64,000 nt of DNA from Desulforamulus aeronauticus DSM 10349 (GTDB taxonomy: Bacteria > Bacillota > Desulfotomaculia > Desulfotomaculales > Desulfotomaculaceae). The DNA is taken from the NCBI RefSeq assembly GCF_900142375.1, contig NZ_FRAR01000012.1, positions 62,001 through 126,000 of the forward strand, given 5' to 3'. This document shows positions 27,743-36,490 of the stretch, piece by piece. The notes under the pieces are model-generated. The model was not told the origin of the DNA, searched no databases, and saw nothing but the letters and a program-made list of their open reading frames with translations. The translations under genes were made by a program, and so were the position numbers. The first letter of the stretch is position 1. Every line of letters starts with the position of its first letter.

Positions 27743-29140
27743 ATGCAAAAAAGTATTGATATCAGTATCCCACAGGGGATTCCCTTAACCAATAGTAGCG
27801 TTGATGTAAACTCAGGTGCTGCCATTAAGAACAACTACTTTGACGGGTTACCGGTTTCCAGGGGTCATTTTGGTCTTTTCCTAATTATCGTTTTGGCCTA
27901 TTTCTTTGAACAATTGGATAACAACAACTTCTCCTTTGTAGCTCCGGCTCTGATTAAATCCTGGGGCATCACGATGGAGGATATCGCGCATATTACTTCC
28001 TTATATTTTGTAGGCATGACCCTGGGCGGCTTGTTGGGCGGCGTTATCTCAGACTTTATTGGGCGTAGAAAAACATTCTTAGCCAGTATCGTAATATTTT
28101 CCGTAGCCTCCATTGCCAACGGATTTGCTAGCAATTTAACAATCTTTGCGATTTCCAGAGCAATCACGGGCTTTGGGATCTTTTGCATGATGGTGGTATC
28201 CATCGCCTATATCTCTGAAATGAGCCCTGGGGAAAGCCGGGGGAAATGGCAGAACATCACGGCTGGCTTTGGTTTCCTGGCCATGCCTGTGATTGGTGTT
28301 ATCGCCAGGATGGTTGTTCCGATGCACGATGAGGCTTGGCGCTATATCTTCTGGATGGGCGGTTTAGGATTAATCGGTTTTCTTTTTGGCCTAAAGTACC
28401 TGAAAGAGTCTCCTCGCTGGTTGGTAACCAAAGGACGGGTGGCAGAAGCAGAGCAAATTATGTTTGAGTTAACTGGTCGCCGGGTGGATTTAAGTGAGGC
28501 GGCTAAAAAAGTACAGCCTCGGGAAAATGTGAAAGAAGTCCTTATTGGTATGTTTAGCAGAAACTATATTAAGAGAACCATTGTTTTGTTAATCTCCTTT
28601 TTTGGTAGCTGTATTCCAGGATTCATGTTTATGGCCTGGACGCCAACTTTGTTACAACAAAAAGGGTTTACCCTGGAACAGTCTTTATTTGCAAGCTCCC
28701 TCATTATTCTGGGTGCTCCGATTGGTTGTATTCTATCCTCCTTTGTTTCTGATAAAGGTGGCCGGAAAATCCCCATTGGTGTCATGGCTCTCTGCTTTGC
28801 TGCATTAGCAATGGTTTTTGCCAACCTTGGCAACAATCTAACCCTTCTGATTCTGGTAGGTATGGGTATGAACGCTTTTAACTTAGCCAGCAGCTTTACC
28901 TTGTTTTCCTATGTAGCTGAATCCTACCCCACTAAGATGCGAAATACCGCCACGGGATTCCATAACGCCATGGGACGTTTATCAGTGGCCGGGTCTCAAC
29001 TGATGGTACCGGTGATCTATGCTAAATTTGGTTTTGCCGGCGTGTTTACTACCATAGCTACCTGCCTGATTATCTTAGGTCTTACTGTTTTAATCTTTGG
29101 TGAACGGACTGGCGGTAAGTCATTGGAAGAAATAACGTAG
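27743..29140 (+). CDS. MFS transporter next to the ASST/lipoyl cluster
   Basis: 465-residue major facilitator with 12 predicted helices, closely similar to the carrier at 19248 through almost its entire length (FEQLDNNNFSFVAPAL; SDFIGRRKTFLAS; KESPRWLVTKGRVAEAEQ; SDKGGRKIPIGVM). It has an N-terminal extension of ~18 residues. GGGGAGG precedes the ATG. The promoter carries the Crp/Fnr-type operator. It is transcribed toward the LysR gene, from which it is separated by a bidirectional terminator, and lies 1.4 kb from the ASST/lipoyl operon. Probably imports the substrate handled there; inference. Confidence 0.87.
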   Translation: MQKSIDISIPQGIPLTNSSVDVNSGAAIKNNYFDGLPVSRGHFGLFLIIVLAYFFEQLDNNNFSFVAPALIKSWGITMEDIAHITSLYFVGMTLGGLLGGVISDFIGRRKTFLASIVIFSVASIANGFASNLTIFAISRAITGFGIFCMMVVSIAYISEMSPGESRGKWQNITAGFGFLAMPVIGVIARMVVPMHDEAWRYIFWMGGLGLIGFLFGLKYLKESPRWLVTKGRVAEAEQIMFELTGRRVDLSEAAKKVQPRENVKEVLIGMFSRNYIKRTIVLLISFFGSCIPGFMFMAWTPTLLQQKGFTLEQSLFASSLIILGAPIGCILSSFVSDKGGRKIPIGVMALCFAALAMVFANLGNNLTLLILVGMGMNAFNLASSFTLFSYVAESYPTKMRNTATGFHNAMGRLSVAGSQLMVPVIYAKFGFAGVFTTIATCLIILGLTVLIFGERTGGKSLEEIT

Positions 29141-29167
29141 GTAAAAAGCCCTTTAGACAATAAAAAA

Positions 29168-29201
29168 GAAGGCTGATTAAGGGAAACCAAGATCAGCCTT
29201 C
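29168..29201. terminator. bidirectional terminator between MFS and lysR
   Basis: GAAGGCTGAT (29168-29177) pairs with ATCAGCCTTC (29192-29201). T-rich tails follow on both strands. Confidence 0.85.
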
Positions 29202-29204
29202 GGA

Positions 29205-30131
29205 CTATTTTTTACGATTTACGATCGTAGCTACATGAGCTTTCAAGATGCTGATAAACGCCTCTGTGGCCGCTGACATTGAGCAGGAGGCGGGTACAAA
29301 ACAGCCATAAAACGTTTTAACTGCTTCTTGAATGGGGATGGTAATCAGGGAATCATCCTTTAACAGTCTGGTGTCTGTGGAGGAGGAAATACCCACTGCC
29401 TGACGGTTGAGAATGGCATTTTTATATAGTTCTACGGAATTGGTTTTCACAAGAATGTTAAGTCGTCTTACATCTGGAAACATTTCACTGATGATCTTTA
29501 AATAAGCTGCAAAGTTGTAGATGGCCAGGGATTGTTGATATAACTCAGCTATTGTTAGACTTTTCTTTTTGGCCAAGGGAGAATTGCTTGCGACCACGGC
29601 GATCATATCACTTTCCAAGAGTTTTTCATAAGTGCCTTTACAGCTTAGGATTAGTTCGTTGAACTGAAACTCTGGCAGGATAAACAGACCTATATCAACG
29701 TCACAGTTGTTAATATCACGGATAATTTCCGGCGGTTGATCCTCCTGAATGTGAACCTCTACGGCAGGAAATTGTTTTTGAAATAAGTCCAGAACATCCG
29801 GCAGTACGTTGTTGATAATAAAGGGAACCACGCTGATAGTCAGCTTACCGGATAAATTATCTGGATTAACTAGGGAGTAGGGTTGGACACTTTTTAGTAA
29901 TTCATCATATTTTTCAAGAATTTCTTTGGCTTTAGCCACGGCTACTTCACCAGCTTCGGTGAGGGTAACACCCTGACGGTGGCGATTTAGCAGGGGGACT
30001 TTGAGGTCATTTTCCAGCCGCACCATGATTTGGCTTAAACCCTGCTGGGAAATAAAGAGTCGTTTGGCCGATAGCGTGATGGATTTTGTTTGCGCCACGT
30101 CAACCAGATATTGAAGATGATTGATATCCAT
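29205..30131 (-). CDS. LysR-family regulator divergent from the lipoyl/ASST operon
   Basis: 308-residue LysR-type protein. The N-terminal winged helix is MDINHLQYLVDVAQTKSITL followed by SAKRLFISQQGLSQIMVRLE, then a two-lobed effector domain. GAGGTG is 7 bases before the ATG. It is divergent from the operon beginning at 30524, across a 392-base control region, the classic arrangement for a LysR protein and its target. It differs clearly from the LysR at 15717. Inducer unknown. Confidence 0.9.
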   Translation of the reverse strand: MDINHLQYLVDVAQTKSITLSAKRLFISQQGLSQIMVRLENDLKVPLLNRHRQGVTLTEAGEVAVAKAKEILEKYDELLKSVQPYSLVNPDNLSGKLTISVVPFIINNVLPDVLDLFQKQFPAVEVHIQEDQPPEIIRDINNCDVDIGLFILPEFQFNELILSCKGTYEKLLESDMIAVVASNSPLAKKKSLTIAELYQQSLAIYNFAAYLKIISEMFPDVRRLNILVKTNSVELYKNAILNRQAVGISSSTDTRLLKDDSLITIPIQEAVKTFYGCFVPASCSMSAATEAFISILKAHVATIVNRKK

Positions 30132-30523
30132 AGCATCACACCTCAGTAAAAAGTACTTTAGCCTAGCGAAAGTATAAAATTATCCGCCATGCATAGGGGC
30201 AACTGGCTTCCGCCGCTGTTGAACATAATCACGGACAAGTAAACAAGCCAAGTTTTAGTAAAGAAATTTTTGTTAATTAAGAGCTAGCTTATCATAACCC
30301 TGCTTACTAAACAAGTTAACTAAATTTATATGTGTGTTAATGGAAAGACAATTTTTGTATGTCAATTGAAGGACAACTTTTCAACTTTCACGTCTCATAG
30401 TAGTGTGCACTACCGATTTGCCGCTTAGTATATGCTAATCTTAAGCTAATAAAGCAGTGAAAACTTTCTCAAAGGTATTTGCCAAATAAAGTACTAGAAA
30501 AGTGTAGAAAGGAATGTTTGAAC
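30132..30523. promoter_or_regulatory. divergent control region of lysR and the lipoyl/ASST operon
   Basis: Holds imperfect direct repeats AAAGACAATTTTTG (30344-30357) and AAGGACAACTTTTC (30369-30382), a dyad TAGTGTGCACTA (30401-30412), and TTAGTATATGCTAA (30426-30439), which has the T-N11-A form of LysR sites. A segment at 30222-30260 resembles the tail of the dispersed repeat. I see no strong -35/-10 pair, in keeping with an activator-dependent promoter. Confidence 0.45.
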
Positions 30524-30922
30524 ATGACTAAACCAATTGCAGAATTAATTTTCCTGAGTGAGATCCACTACTTTCATGAGCATACCTGGGCCAACGTTGA
30601 AGGTGATCTGGTGAAGGTTGGTATTACAGATTTTGCACAGGATAGCCTGGGTAATATTATCTTTGTTGAGCTACCCAATGTGGGTGAGACTTATAGCAAA
30701 GGGGACGAGTTTGGCCAAGCTGAATCCGCCAAGACGGTTTCTGCCCTCTACATGCCTGTTAGCGGTGAAATTGTAGGGGTTAACAGTGAATTAGAAGAAG
30801 CTCCCCAACATGTCAATGAAGATCCCTATGGTGCCGGTTGGATGATTGTAGTTAAGCCCAGCAACCTGGATGAAATAAAAGAGCTTCTCTCCAAAGAAGA
30901 TTACCTGAATCAAATTAAATAA
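30524..30922 (+). CDS. GcvH-like lipoyl carrier protein
   Basis: 132-residue H-protein-like lipoyl domain. The lipoylation site is Lys70 in AESAKTVSALYMPVSGEI, and HTWANVEGDLVKVGITDFAQ is the typical N-terminal stretch. The start is ATG 30524, with AAAGGAA nearby; the frame opens 15 codons upstream without a site. No glycine cleavage P- or T-protein genes are in the window. Instead LipB, LipA and dihydrolipoamide dehydrogenase are encoded just downstream, so the carrier should be lipoylated and reoxidised locally. H-like proteins outside the glycine system are known, for example LbpA in heterodisulfide reductase-like sulfur oxidation. Its partner here is probably the ASST-like or the glutaredoxin-like protein; inference. 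Confidence 0.88.
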   Translation: MTKPIAELIFLSEIHYFHEHTWANVEGDLVKVGITDFAQDSLGNIIFVELPNVGETYSKGDEFGQAESAKTVSALYMPVSGEIVGVNSELEEAPQHVNEDPYGAGWMIVVKPSNLDEIKELLSKEDYLNQIK

Positions 30923-30970
30923 TCGGCATTCGACCGGAAAATATCGAACTTAACGGAAGGAGATGGCTTA

Positions 30971-31813
30971 ATGGGTTTCACCATCTACACAGCCACTGGC
31001 TGTACGCGTTGCAAAATCATTAAACAGCTTATGAATGAAAAGGGCATTGCCTTTGAAGAACAGGATATGAAGGCGGCAGGGAAAGAGGCTTTTCAAAAGT
31101 TTTATGCAGCCAACCGGAAGGCCATTTTTCGTGGTCCCGACGGTGTAGAATTCCCTCTGTTACACGATGGTATCACCATTCGTCAGGGTATCGGCGCCTG
31201 CGTCGCTTACCTCCTTTCCGGCACCAAGCTGGATGGTTTCTTTAGTGTAGGGACCCTGCATAAGGAATGGGTGGATGGCATCCATGTTTCTGGTGGCAAT
31301 CCGGAATATACGACTGAATTTTTAGCAGCTTTACAGTACATCAAAAAAGGTAACAACATGAAGCTACAATTGGATACCAATGGCCTAAACAGTGCTATTT
31401 TAGAACAAATCCTAGCCCAAGATCTGGCCGATGTAGTGATCATGAATGTACTGGGCCCCAAGGAACTGTACAGCCAACTGGCAGGGGAAGCTGTTAATAT
31501 CACCGAGGTTGAAAAATCTCTGTCATTGGTAACGAAGTTTCCCGAGTACAAATTGCAAACCACGGTTGCTCCTGTGGTACGGGAAGATGGAGAAATTAGC
31601 TATTTAACCACCAAAGAAATTGGTGCCACAGCCAAGTTTATTGCCGAAGCCACGGGCAGTATGAAGAATCCTTACCTAGTAAAATTATTTAAACCGAAAG
31701 AATGTAAAGATGAACGTTTTAAAACCATAGAAGCAATGCCTGCAAACGCCCTGCTGTCTTACCGTACAGCGGCCAGAACCCACCAAGTATTTGTGGAAAT
31801 TGAAAAGAATTAG
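30971..31813 (+). CDS. glutaredoxin-like domain joined to a radical-SAM-like barrel lacking the cluster motif
   Basis: 280-residue protein. Residues 1-~85 resemble glutaredoxin/ArsC-like thiol proteins, with CTRC at 11-14. From ~95 the sequence recalls the barrel of radical SAM activating enzymes: VDGIHVSGGNPEYTTEFL (SGGNP at 107-111, compare SGGEP) and LQLDTNGLN (LDTNG at 134-138). However, there is no CX3CX2C motif, so it should not bind the SAM-cleaving 4Fe-4S cluster in the normal way. GGAAGGAG precedes the ATG. It lies between the lipoyl carrier and ASST gene 2 with short gaps. It could pass electrons to or from the lipoyl arm; function unknown. Confidence 0.7.
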   Translation: MGFTIYTATGCTRCKIIKQLMNEKGIAFEEQDMKAAGKEAFQKFYAANRKAIFRGPDGVEFPLLHDGITIRQGIGACVAYLLSGTKLDGFFSVGTLHKEWVDGIHVSGGNPEYTTEFLAALQYIKKGNNMKLQLDTNGLNSAILEQILAQDLADVVIMNVLGPKELYSQLAGEAVNITEVEKSLSLVTKFPEYKLQTTVAPVVREDGEISYLTTKEIGATAKFIAEATGSMKNPYLVKLFKPKECKDERFKTIEAMPANALLSYRTAARTHQVFVEIEKN

Positions 31814-31846
31814 TCATTAACCCTTAATGATAAGGAGGCAAACCAC

Positions 31847-33289
31847 ATGAGTTACCCAACCGTATACCCAACCGGGGTTACTGTGTACAATCCGAAAAAA
31901 GCCTGGAATGGTTTCACCATCTTCCAAGCCAGAGAACAAGGTGCTCTACTTATTGATATGAATGGTACCGAAGTAAACTTTTGGCAAGGTTTACACGGTT
32001 TCCCTAACAAAATGCTGCCCGGTGGCTATGTTTTTGGTCACCTGGGAGAAAGAAATAACAACTTTGGTATGCAGGATCAGACCGACTTAGTACAGGTTGA
32101 CTGGGAAGGCAATGTTGTTTGGAAGTTTAATCAGTATGAATTCATCGAAGATCCCGGTGAAGAACCCCAGTGGATGGCCAGACAACACCACGATTACCAG
32201 CGTGAAGGCAACCCTGTGGGCTACTATGTACCTGGTATGGAGCCACTGGTGGATCAGGGGAATACTCTGATTTTGGTGCATAAAAATGTTAAGAACCCCA
32301 AAATTTCGGACAAATTATTGCTGGATGATGTTATTATTGAAGTGGACTGGGAAGGTAACATTGTTTGGGAATGGGCTTGCAACGAACACTTTGATGAATT
32401 CGGCTTTGATGAAGCAGCCAAAAATATCTTATTCCGTAATCCTAATATGAGAACCTCCGGTGGTGGCATGGGTGACTGGATGCACATCAACTCCATGTCT
32501 GTACTGGGTCCCAATAGATTTTACGATGCTGGTGATGAGCGTTTCCATCCCAATAACATTATCATTGATGGCCGGGAAACCAACATCATTTGTATTATCT
32601 GCAAGAAAACCGGTAAGATTGTTTGGAAATTAGGCCCTAACTATGATAGCAGCGAAGACCTGAAGAAAATTGGCTGGATCATTGGTCAGCACCACGCCCA
32701 CATGATTCCCAAAGGTTTGCCTGGGGAAGGCAACATCCTAGTCTTTGATAATGGTGGCTGGGCCGGTTATGGTATCCCGAACCCTTCTTCTCCCACCGGA
32801 GCGAAGAACGCCCTGCGTGATTACTCCCGGGTGTTGGAAATTGACCCCACCACCTTGAAGATTGTTTGGCAGTATACCCCTGCGGAAGCGGGTTTCCTGA
32901 TGCCAACCGATGCTGAAAAATTCTATAGCCCTTATATCAGCAGTGCCCAACGTCTGCCTAACGGTAACACGCTAATTACCGAGGGATCTGACGGACGTGT
33001 CTTTGAAGTTACTGCAGGCCATGAGCTTGTTTGGGAATACATCAGCCCCTATAAGGGTGAAAAGATGCCTACCAACATGGTGTATCGTGCATACCGTTTG
33101 CCCTACGAGTGGGTACCTCAAGTGGAGCGTCCTGTGGAGGTTGCCATCGAGCCTGTGGAGGTAACTACCTTCCGGCTACCCGGTGCAGCTCCCATGGGTG
33201 CTAAAAAAACAACCGTGATTGAAGGCACCCGTCCTTACCAGGGCGACAAGGCTCTGTGCGTTGCTGCAGGGGATGAAGCAGAAGAATAA
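31847..33289 (+). CDS. arylsulfotransferase (ASST)-fold protein 2, cytoplasmic
   Basis: 480-residue beta-propeller protein, a close paralogue of the product at 20795 over nearly its full length. It carries the same blocks: GDWMHINSMSVLGPN, GQHHAHMIPKGLPG, NILVFDNGGWAGYG, SAQRLPNGNTLITEGSDGR. No signal peptide (MSYPTVYPTG), so cytosolic, unlike characterised periplasmic ASSTs. It lacks the acidic tail of copy 1 and ends DEAEE. AAGGAGG lies ahead of the ATG. It is third gene after the lipoyl carrier and the glutaredoxin-like protein, with 33-48-base gaps, so it is almost certainly cotranscribed with them. Whether it transfers sulfate, and to what, is unknown. Confidence 0.82.
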   Translation: MSYPTVYPTGVTVYNPKKAWNGFTIFQAREQGALLIDMNGTEVNFWQGLHGFPNKMLPGGYVFGHLGERNNNFGMQDQTDLVQVDWEGNVVWKFNQYEFIEDPGEEPQWMARQHHDYQREGNPVGYYVPGMEPLVDQGNTLILVHKNVKNPKISDKLLLDDVIIEVDWEGNIVWEWACNEHFDEFGFDEAAKNILFRNPNMRTSGGGMGDWMHINSMSVLGPNRFYDAGDERFHPNNIIIDGRETNIICIICKKTGKIVWKLGPNYDSSEDLKKIGWIIGQHHAHMIPKGLPGEGNILVFDNGGWAGYGIPNPSSPTGAKNALRDYSRVLEIDPTTLKIVWQYTPAEAGFLMPTDAEKFYSPYISSAQRLPNGNTLITEGSDGRVFEVTAGHELVWEYISPYKGEKMPTNMVYRAYRLPYEWVPQVERPVEVAIEPVEVTTFRLPGAAPMGAKKTTVIEGTRPYQGDKALCVAAGDEAEE

Positions 33290-33297
33290 GTACAGAT

Positions 33298-33316
33298 GGG
33301 GGGCTACCAGCCCCCC
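33298..33316 (+). terminator. intercistronic GC-rich hairpin
   Basis: GGGGGGCT and AGCCCCCC form an 8-bp stem with a 3-base loop 8 bases after the ASST 2 stop. Only a weak ATTATTT tail follows, so it may be a partial terminator or an mRNA-end stabiliser lowering expression of the genes downstream. Confidence 0.55.
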
Positions 33317-33358
33317 ATTATTTAAATGAAAACCTACCAAGTAGAGGGAGGCAAAAGT

Positions 33359-34735
33359 ATGACTTATCAAGCTGTGGTTATCGGCGGTGGTCCTGGCGGT
33401 TATGTGGCTGCCATTCGTATTGCCCAACTGGGCGGTAAAGTTGCCGTGGTAGAAAAGGATAAATTGGGCGGTACCTGTCTCAATAGAGGATGTATTCCTA
33501 CCAAATCATTGATTGCTGCGGTGGACAAACTGAAAGCAGTGGAGGAAGCTGCTGAATTTGGTATTGAAGTGGGCAAGCCGGTTATTGATTTTGGTAAAGT
33601 CCAGGCCAGAAAAGCAGAAGTGGTGGAGAAGCTGGTGGGCGGTATCAATTTCTTATTTAATAAGAATAAAGTTGAGCTATTTAATGGTACTGCTAAAATT
33701 AAAGCTCCCGGTCTGGTGGAGGTTGAAAATAACGGTGAAACCCAGGCATTACAGTGTGCCAACATCGTGATTGCCACTGGCTCCAGCCCAGCTTTAATTA
33801 AGTCATTAGGTTATAACGGCACCACCATCATCACCAGTGAAGAGGCATTGCAATTAGCTGAAATACCCAAGAGCCTGCTCATTATCGGTGCTGGCGTAAT
33901 TGGTTGTGAATTTGCCCATATTTATGGTACTATGGGAACGGAAATTACCATGGTAGAAGCAGCGCCGAGCATCTTATCCTTGCAGGATAAAGATATATCC
34001 CGTCGTATGCAGACCATCTTTAAGAAGAAAAAATTTAACATCAAAACCAATGTGACCATTAAGAAGATAGAAGAGGTAGCGGACGGTATCCAGGCTGAAT
34101 TGGCCAACGGCGAGATCATTACGGCCGAAAAAGCCCTGATTTCCATTGGCCGTACGCTCAACACTCAAAACCTTGGCTTAGAAGAGGCAGGCATTGCCTT
34201 GGGTGAAAGAGGGCAGATTTTAGTCAATGATCAAATGGAGACCAACATCAAAGGTATTTATGCCATTGGTGATGTGGTGATGAAATACCAACTGGCTCAC
34301 GTAGCATCGGCCCAAGGTATTGTCGTGGCTGAAAATATTATGGGTAAAGCATCAACAATGGATTATAGTGCTGTGCCGAGCTGCATTTTCACTAGCCCCG
34401 AGGTAGCTTCCGTCGGCCTGACCGAGCAACAGGTGAAGGAAAAAGGTATTCCTGTCAAAACCGGCAAATTTAACTTTATGGCCAATGGCAAGGCCCTCAG
34501 CATGGGTGAAGGGGAAGGTTTTGTCAAGGTTGTGACCAATGCCGAAACTGACGTAGTAGTAGGTGTGCATATTATCGGTCCCCATGCCTCGGATTTAATT
34601 GCCGAAGCCACTTTGGCAGTAAAAAATGGTTTGACCGCTAAAGACCTGGCAGTAACTATCCACGCTCACCCCACCTTGGCGGAAGCCATGATGGAAGCTG
34701 CCGAGAATGTCCATGGCTTGAGTATTCACGGCTAA
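33359..34735 (+). CDS. lpdA: dihydrolipoamide dehydrogenase
   Basis: 458-residue flavoenzyme that oxidises dihydrolipoyl groups with NAD+. It has the FAD loop GGGPGG, the redox disulfide GGTCLNRGCIPTKSL, the NAD loop GAGVIGCEFA, and the C-terminal HAHPTLAEAMMEAAE containing the catalytic His-Glu. The start is ATG 33359, after GAGGGAGG; an ATG 33 bases upstream has no site. With no 2-oxo acid dehydrogenase or glycine cleavage genes nearby, its partner should be the H-like carrier of this operon. Lies 69 bases after the ASST 2 stop, beyond the hairpin. Confidence 0.94.
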   Translation: MTYQAVVIGGGPGGYVAAIRIAQLGGKVAVVEKDKLGGTCLNRGCIPTKSLIAAVDKLKAVEEAAEFGIEVGKPVIDFGKVQARKAEVVEKLVGGINFLFNKNKVELFNGTAKIKAPGLVEVENNGETQALQCANIVIATGSSPALIKSLGYNGTTIITSEEALQLAEIPKSLLIIGAGVIGCEFAHIYGTMGTEITMVEAAPSILSLQDKDISRRMQTIFKKKKFNIKTNVTIKKIEEVADGIQAELANGEIITAEKALISIGRTLNTQNLGLEEAGIALGERGQILVNDQMETNIKGIYAIGDVVMKYQLAHVASAQGIVVAENIMGKASTMDYSAVPSCIFTSPEVASVGLTEQQVKEKGIPVKTGKFNFMANGKALSMGEGEGFVKVVTNAETDVVVGVHIIGPHASDLIAEATLAVKNGLTAKDLAVTIHAHPTLAEAMMEAAENVHGLSIHG

Positions 34736-34783
34736 ACAGAGGGTCTAAGAGGACCGTTGGTGGATGTTGAGAGGTGATATTTA

Positions 34784-35479
34784 ATGAAGCTATTCGTTGC
34801 GATATTAGATGAAATAGATTATCTGGAAGCCTTAGCTATGCAGGAGCAGCTGCTGCAGTTACGCCAGCAAAATAAAGTACCGGATATCATGCTCCTGCTG
34901 CAGCATCCACCAACAGTAACCCTAGGGACCAGGGAGAATCGTTACAATATCATCGCTCCCGAAGGGGAGCTTGAAAAACTTGGGGTTAACATCTATAAAA
35001 TAAATCGGGGCGGTGATGTTACCTATCACGGCCCCGGCCAAATTGTTGGTTACCCCATTCTCAACCTGAACGGCTATGGTAAAAGTGTGCGGCTTTATGT
35101 GGACAAATTAGAAGAGGTCTTTCTTAGATTGCTAAGGGATGAATATGGTATATCAGCTGGCCGGGATAGTCAATACACTGGCGTCTGGGTGGGCGATGAA
35201 AAAATCACGGCCATCGGTTGTTCGGTCAAACGCTGGGTGACCATGCATGGCTTTGCCTTTAATGTGAATACCGATTTGAATCACTTTACATGGATTAATC
35301 CCTGTGGCATTACCGATAAGGGTGTCACTTCGCTGCAAAAAATCCTCGGGCAGCCCCAGGACATTGATAAAGTTAACGGACAGATAATTTCCCATTTTAG
35401 CCGGGCTTTCAACTGCGAACCAGAGCTTATCAACCGGCAAAGATTACAAGATATTCTAGGGGGGCAAGCACATGAATAA
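34784..35479 (+). CDS. lipB: lipoyl(octanoyl) transferase
   Basis: 231-residue enzyme that moves the octanoyl group from acyl carrier protein to the carrier lysine. The motif [18 protein letters not shown] and the catalytic pair Lys140 (DEKITAIG) and Cys174 (INPCGI) are present, making this LipB rather than LplA or LipM. GAGAGGTGA precedes the ATG. It overlaps lipA by 8 bases. Together with LipA it provides the de novo lipoylation route for the carrier at 30524. Confidence 0.93.
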   Translation: MKLFVAILDEIDYLEALAMQEQLLQLRQQNKVPDIMLLLQHPPTVTLGTRENRYNIIAPEGELEKLGVNIYKINRGGDVTYHGPGQIVGYPILNLNGYGKSVRLYVDKLEEVFLRLLRDEYGISAGRDSQYTGVWVGDEKITAIGCSVKRWVTMHGFAFNVNTDLNHFTWINPCGITDKGVTSLQKILGQPQDIDKVNGQIISHFSRAFNCEPELINRQRLQDILGGQAHE

Positions 35480-36326
35480 GCGGAAACCCGACTGGCTAAG
35501 GGTGAAATTACAGGGGGCAGAAAAAACTCATGAAGTGAAAGAGATGCTAAATCGGTTATCTCTACATACCGTCTGCCAGGAAGCCAATTGTCCCAACCTA
35601 ATTGAATGCTTTGGTCGTAAAACTGCTACCTTTATGATTTTAGGTAGCGTTTGTACCCGCAATTGTACCTTCTGTAATGTAACCAAGGGAATCACCCAAG
35701 GGGTTGACCCGGAGGAACCAGCCAATGTGGCCAAAGCGGTTACGGAGCTGGGCCTCAAGCATGCCGTTATTACTTCGGTAACCAGGGATGATCTACCGGA
35801 CGGTGGAGCCGGGCACTTTGCCGAAGTTATTAAGAAATTAAAGGCCACCAAAGTAATTGTGGAAGTACTGATCCCCGATTTGCAGGGCAGCCGGGAAGCC
35901 CTGGCCACCATAGTAAGCGCCAGACCCCATATTCTCAATCACAACATTGAAACAGTACCTCGCCTCTATCCCACCGTCCGTCCCAAGGCCAGCTATGCCC
36001 GTTCTCTAGAGTTACTGAAAAACTCCAAAGAACTGGATGCCAGTGTATTTACTAAATCCGGTATTATGGTGGGCTTAGGGGAGCAAGAAGAAGAGGTCAT
36101 CAGTGTAATGAAAGATTTGCGGGCTGTTGACTGTGACTTACTGACCATTGGACAATACCTAGCCCCCTCAGCTAAGCATCATCCGGTGATCGAATATATC
36201 CACCCGGACTTGTTTAAGAAATACAAAGACATTGCCTATGAAATGGGTTTCAAGTATGTAGCCTCGGACCCACTGGTCAGAAGTTCTTATCACGCAGCGG
36301 ATGTAGCTCAAATATTTACATCGTAA
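35472..36326 (+). CDS. lipA: lipoyl synthase
   Basis: 284-residue radical SAM enzyme that inserts two sulfurs into the octanoyl chain on the carrier. The auxiliary cluster ligands are Cys35, Cys40, Cys46 (CX4CX5C) and the SAM cluster ligands are Cys61, Cys65, Cys68 (CTRNCTFC). The C-terminal SSYHA motif supplying the conserved Ser ligand is present. Length is normal for the family. It is last gene of the operon, translationally coupled to lipB through an 8-base overlap, and followed by a terminator. Confidence 0.95.
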   Translation: MNKRKPDWLRVKLQGAEKTHEVKEMLNRLSLHTVCQEANCPNLIECFGRKTATFMILGSVCTRNCTFCNVTKGITQGVDPEEPANVAKAVTELGLKHAVITSVTRDDLPDGGAGHFAEVIKKLKATKVIVEVLIPDLQGSREALATIVSARPHILNHNIETVPRLYPTVRPKASYARSLELLKNSKELDASVFTKSGIMVGLGEQEEEVISVMKDLRAVDCDLLTIGQYLAPSAKHHPVIEYIHPDLFKKYKDIAYEMGFKYVASDPLVRSSYHAADVAQIFTS

Positions 36327-36331
36327 CGTTA

Positions 36332-36374
36332 AAAGGCCTAGAGACGGTTTTACCGTATCGGGCCTTTCCCTTTT
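36332..36374 (+). terminator. intrinsic terminator of the lipoyl/ASST operon
   Basis: AAAGGCC (36332-36338) pairs with GGCCTTT (36361-36367), with an inner ACGG/CCGT stem. A C-interrupted T tract follows. Confidence 0.75.
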
Positions 36375-36392
36375 GGTTAGGATAAAGAATTT

Positions 36393-36448
36393 GTTGTAGG
36401 AGTACAAAGTTCCAGTTGTTTGTCTTTGTAGCAACAGTTGGATATAAT
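36393..36448 (+). promoter_or_regulatory. Crp/Fnr-type operator and promoter of the crp/fnr gene
   Basis: GTTGTAGGAGTACAAA (36393-36408; arms TTGTA/TACAA), then -35 TTGTCT (36420-36425), a 17-base spacer and -10 TATAAT (36443-36448). Same plan as at 19085 and 27617, one base longer between operator and -35. Suggests autoregulation. Confidence 0.75.
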
Positions 36449-36490
36449 GATAAAAAAGTGTTGCACAAACAATTGGTGGGAGGCGTGTTA

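Noticed and set aside
30524-34735. Glycine cleavage or 2-oxo acid dehydrogenase operon
   Set aside because: Only the H-like carrier and LpdA are present; no P- or T-protein and no E1/E2 genes, while ASST and a hybrid thiol protein intervene.
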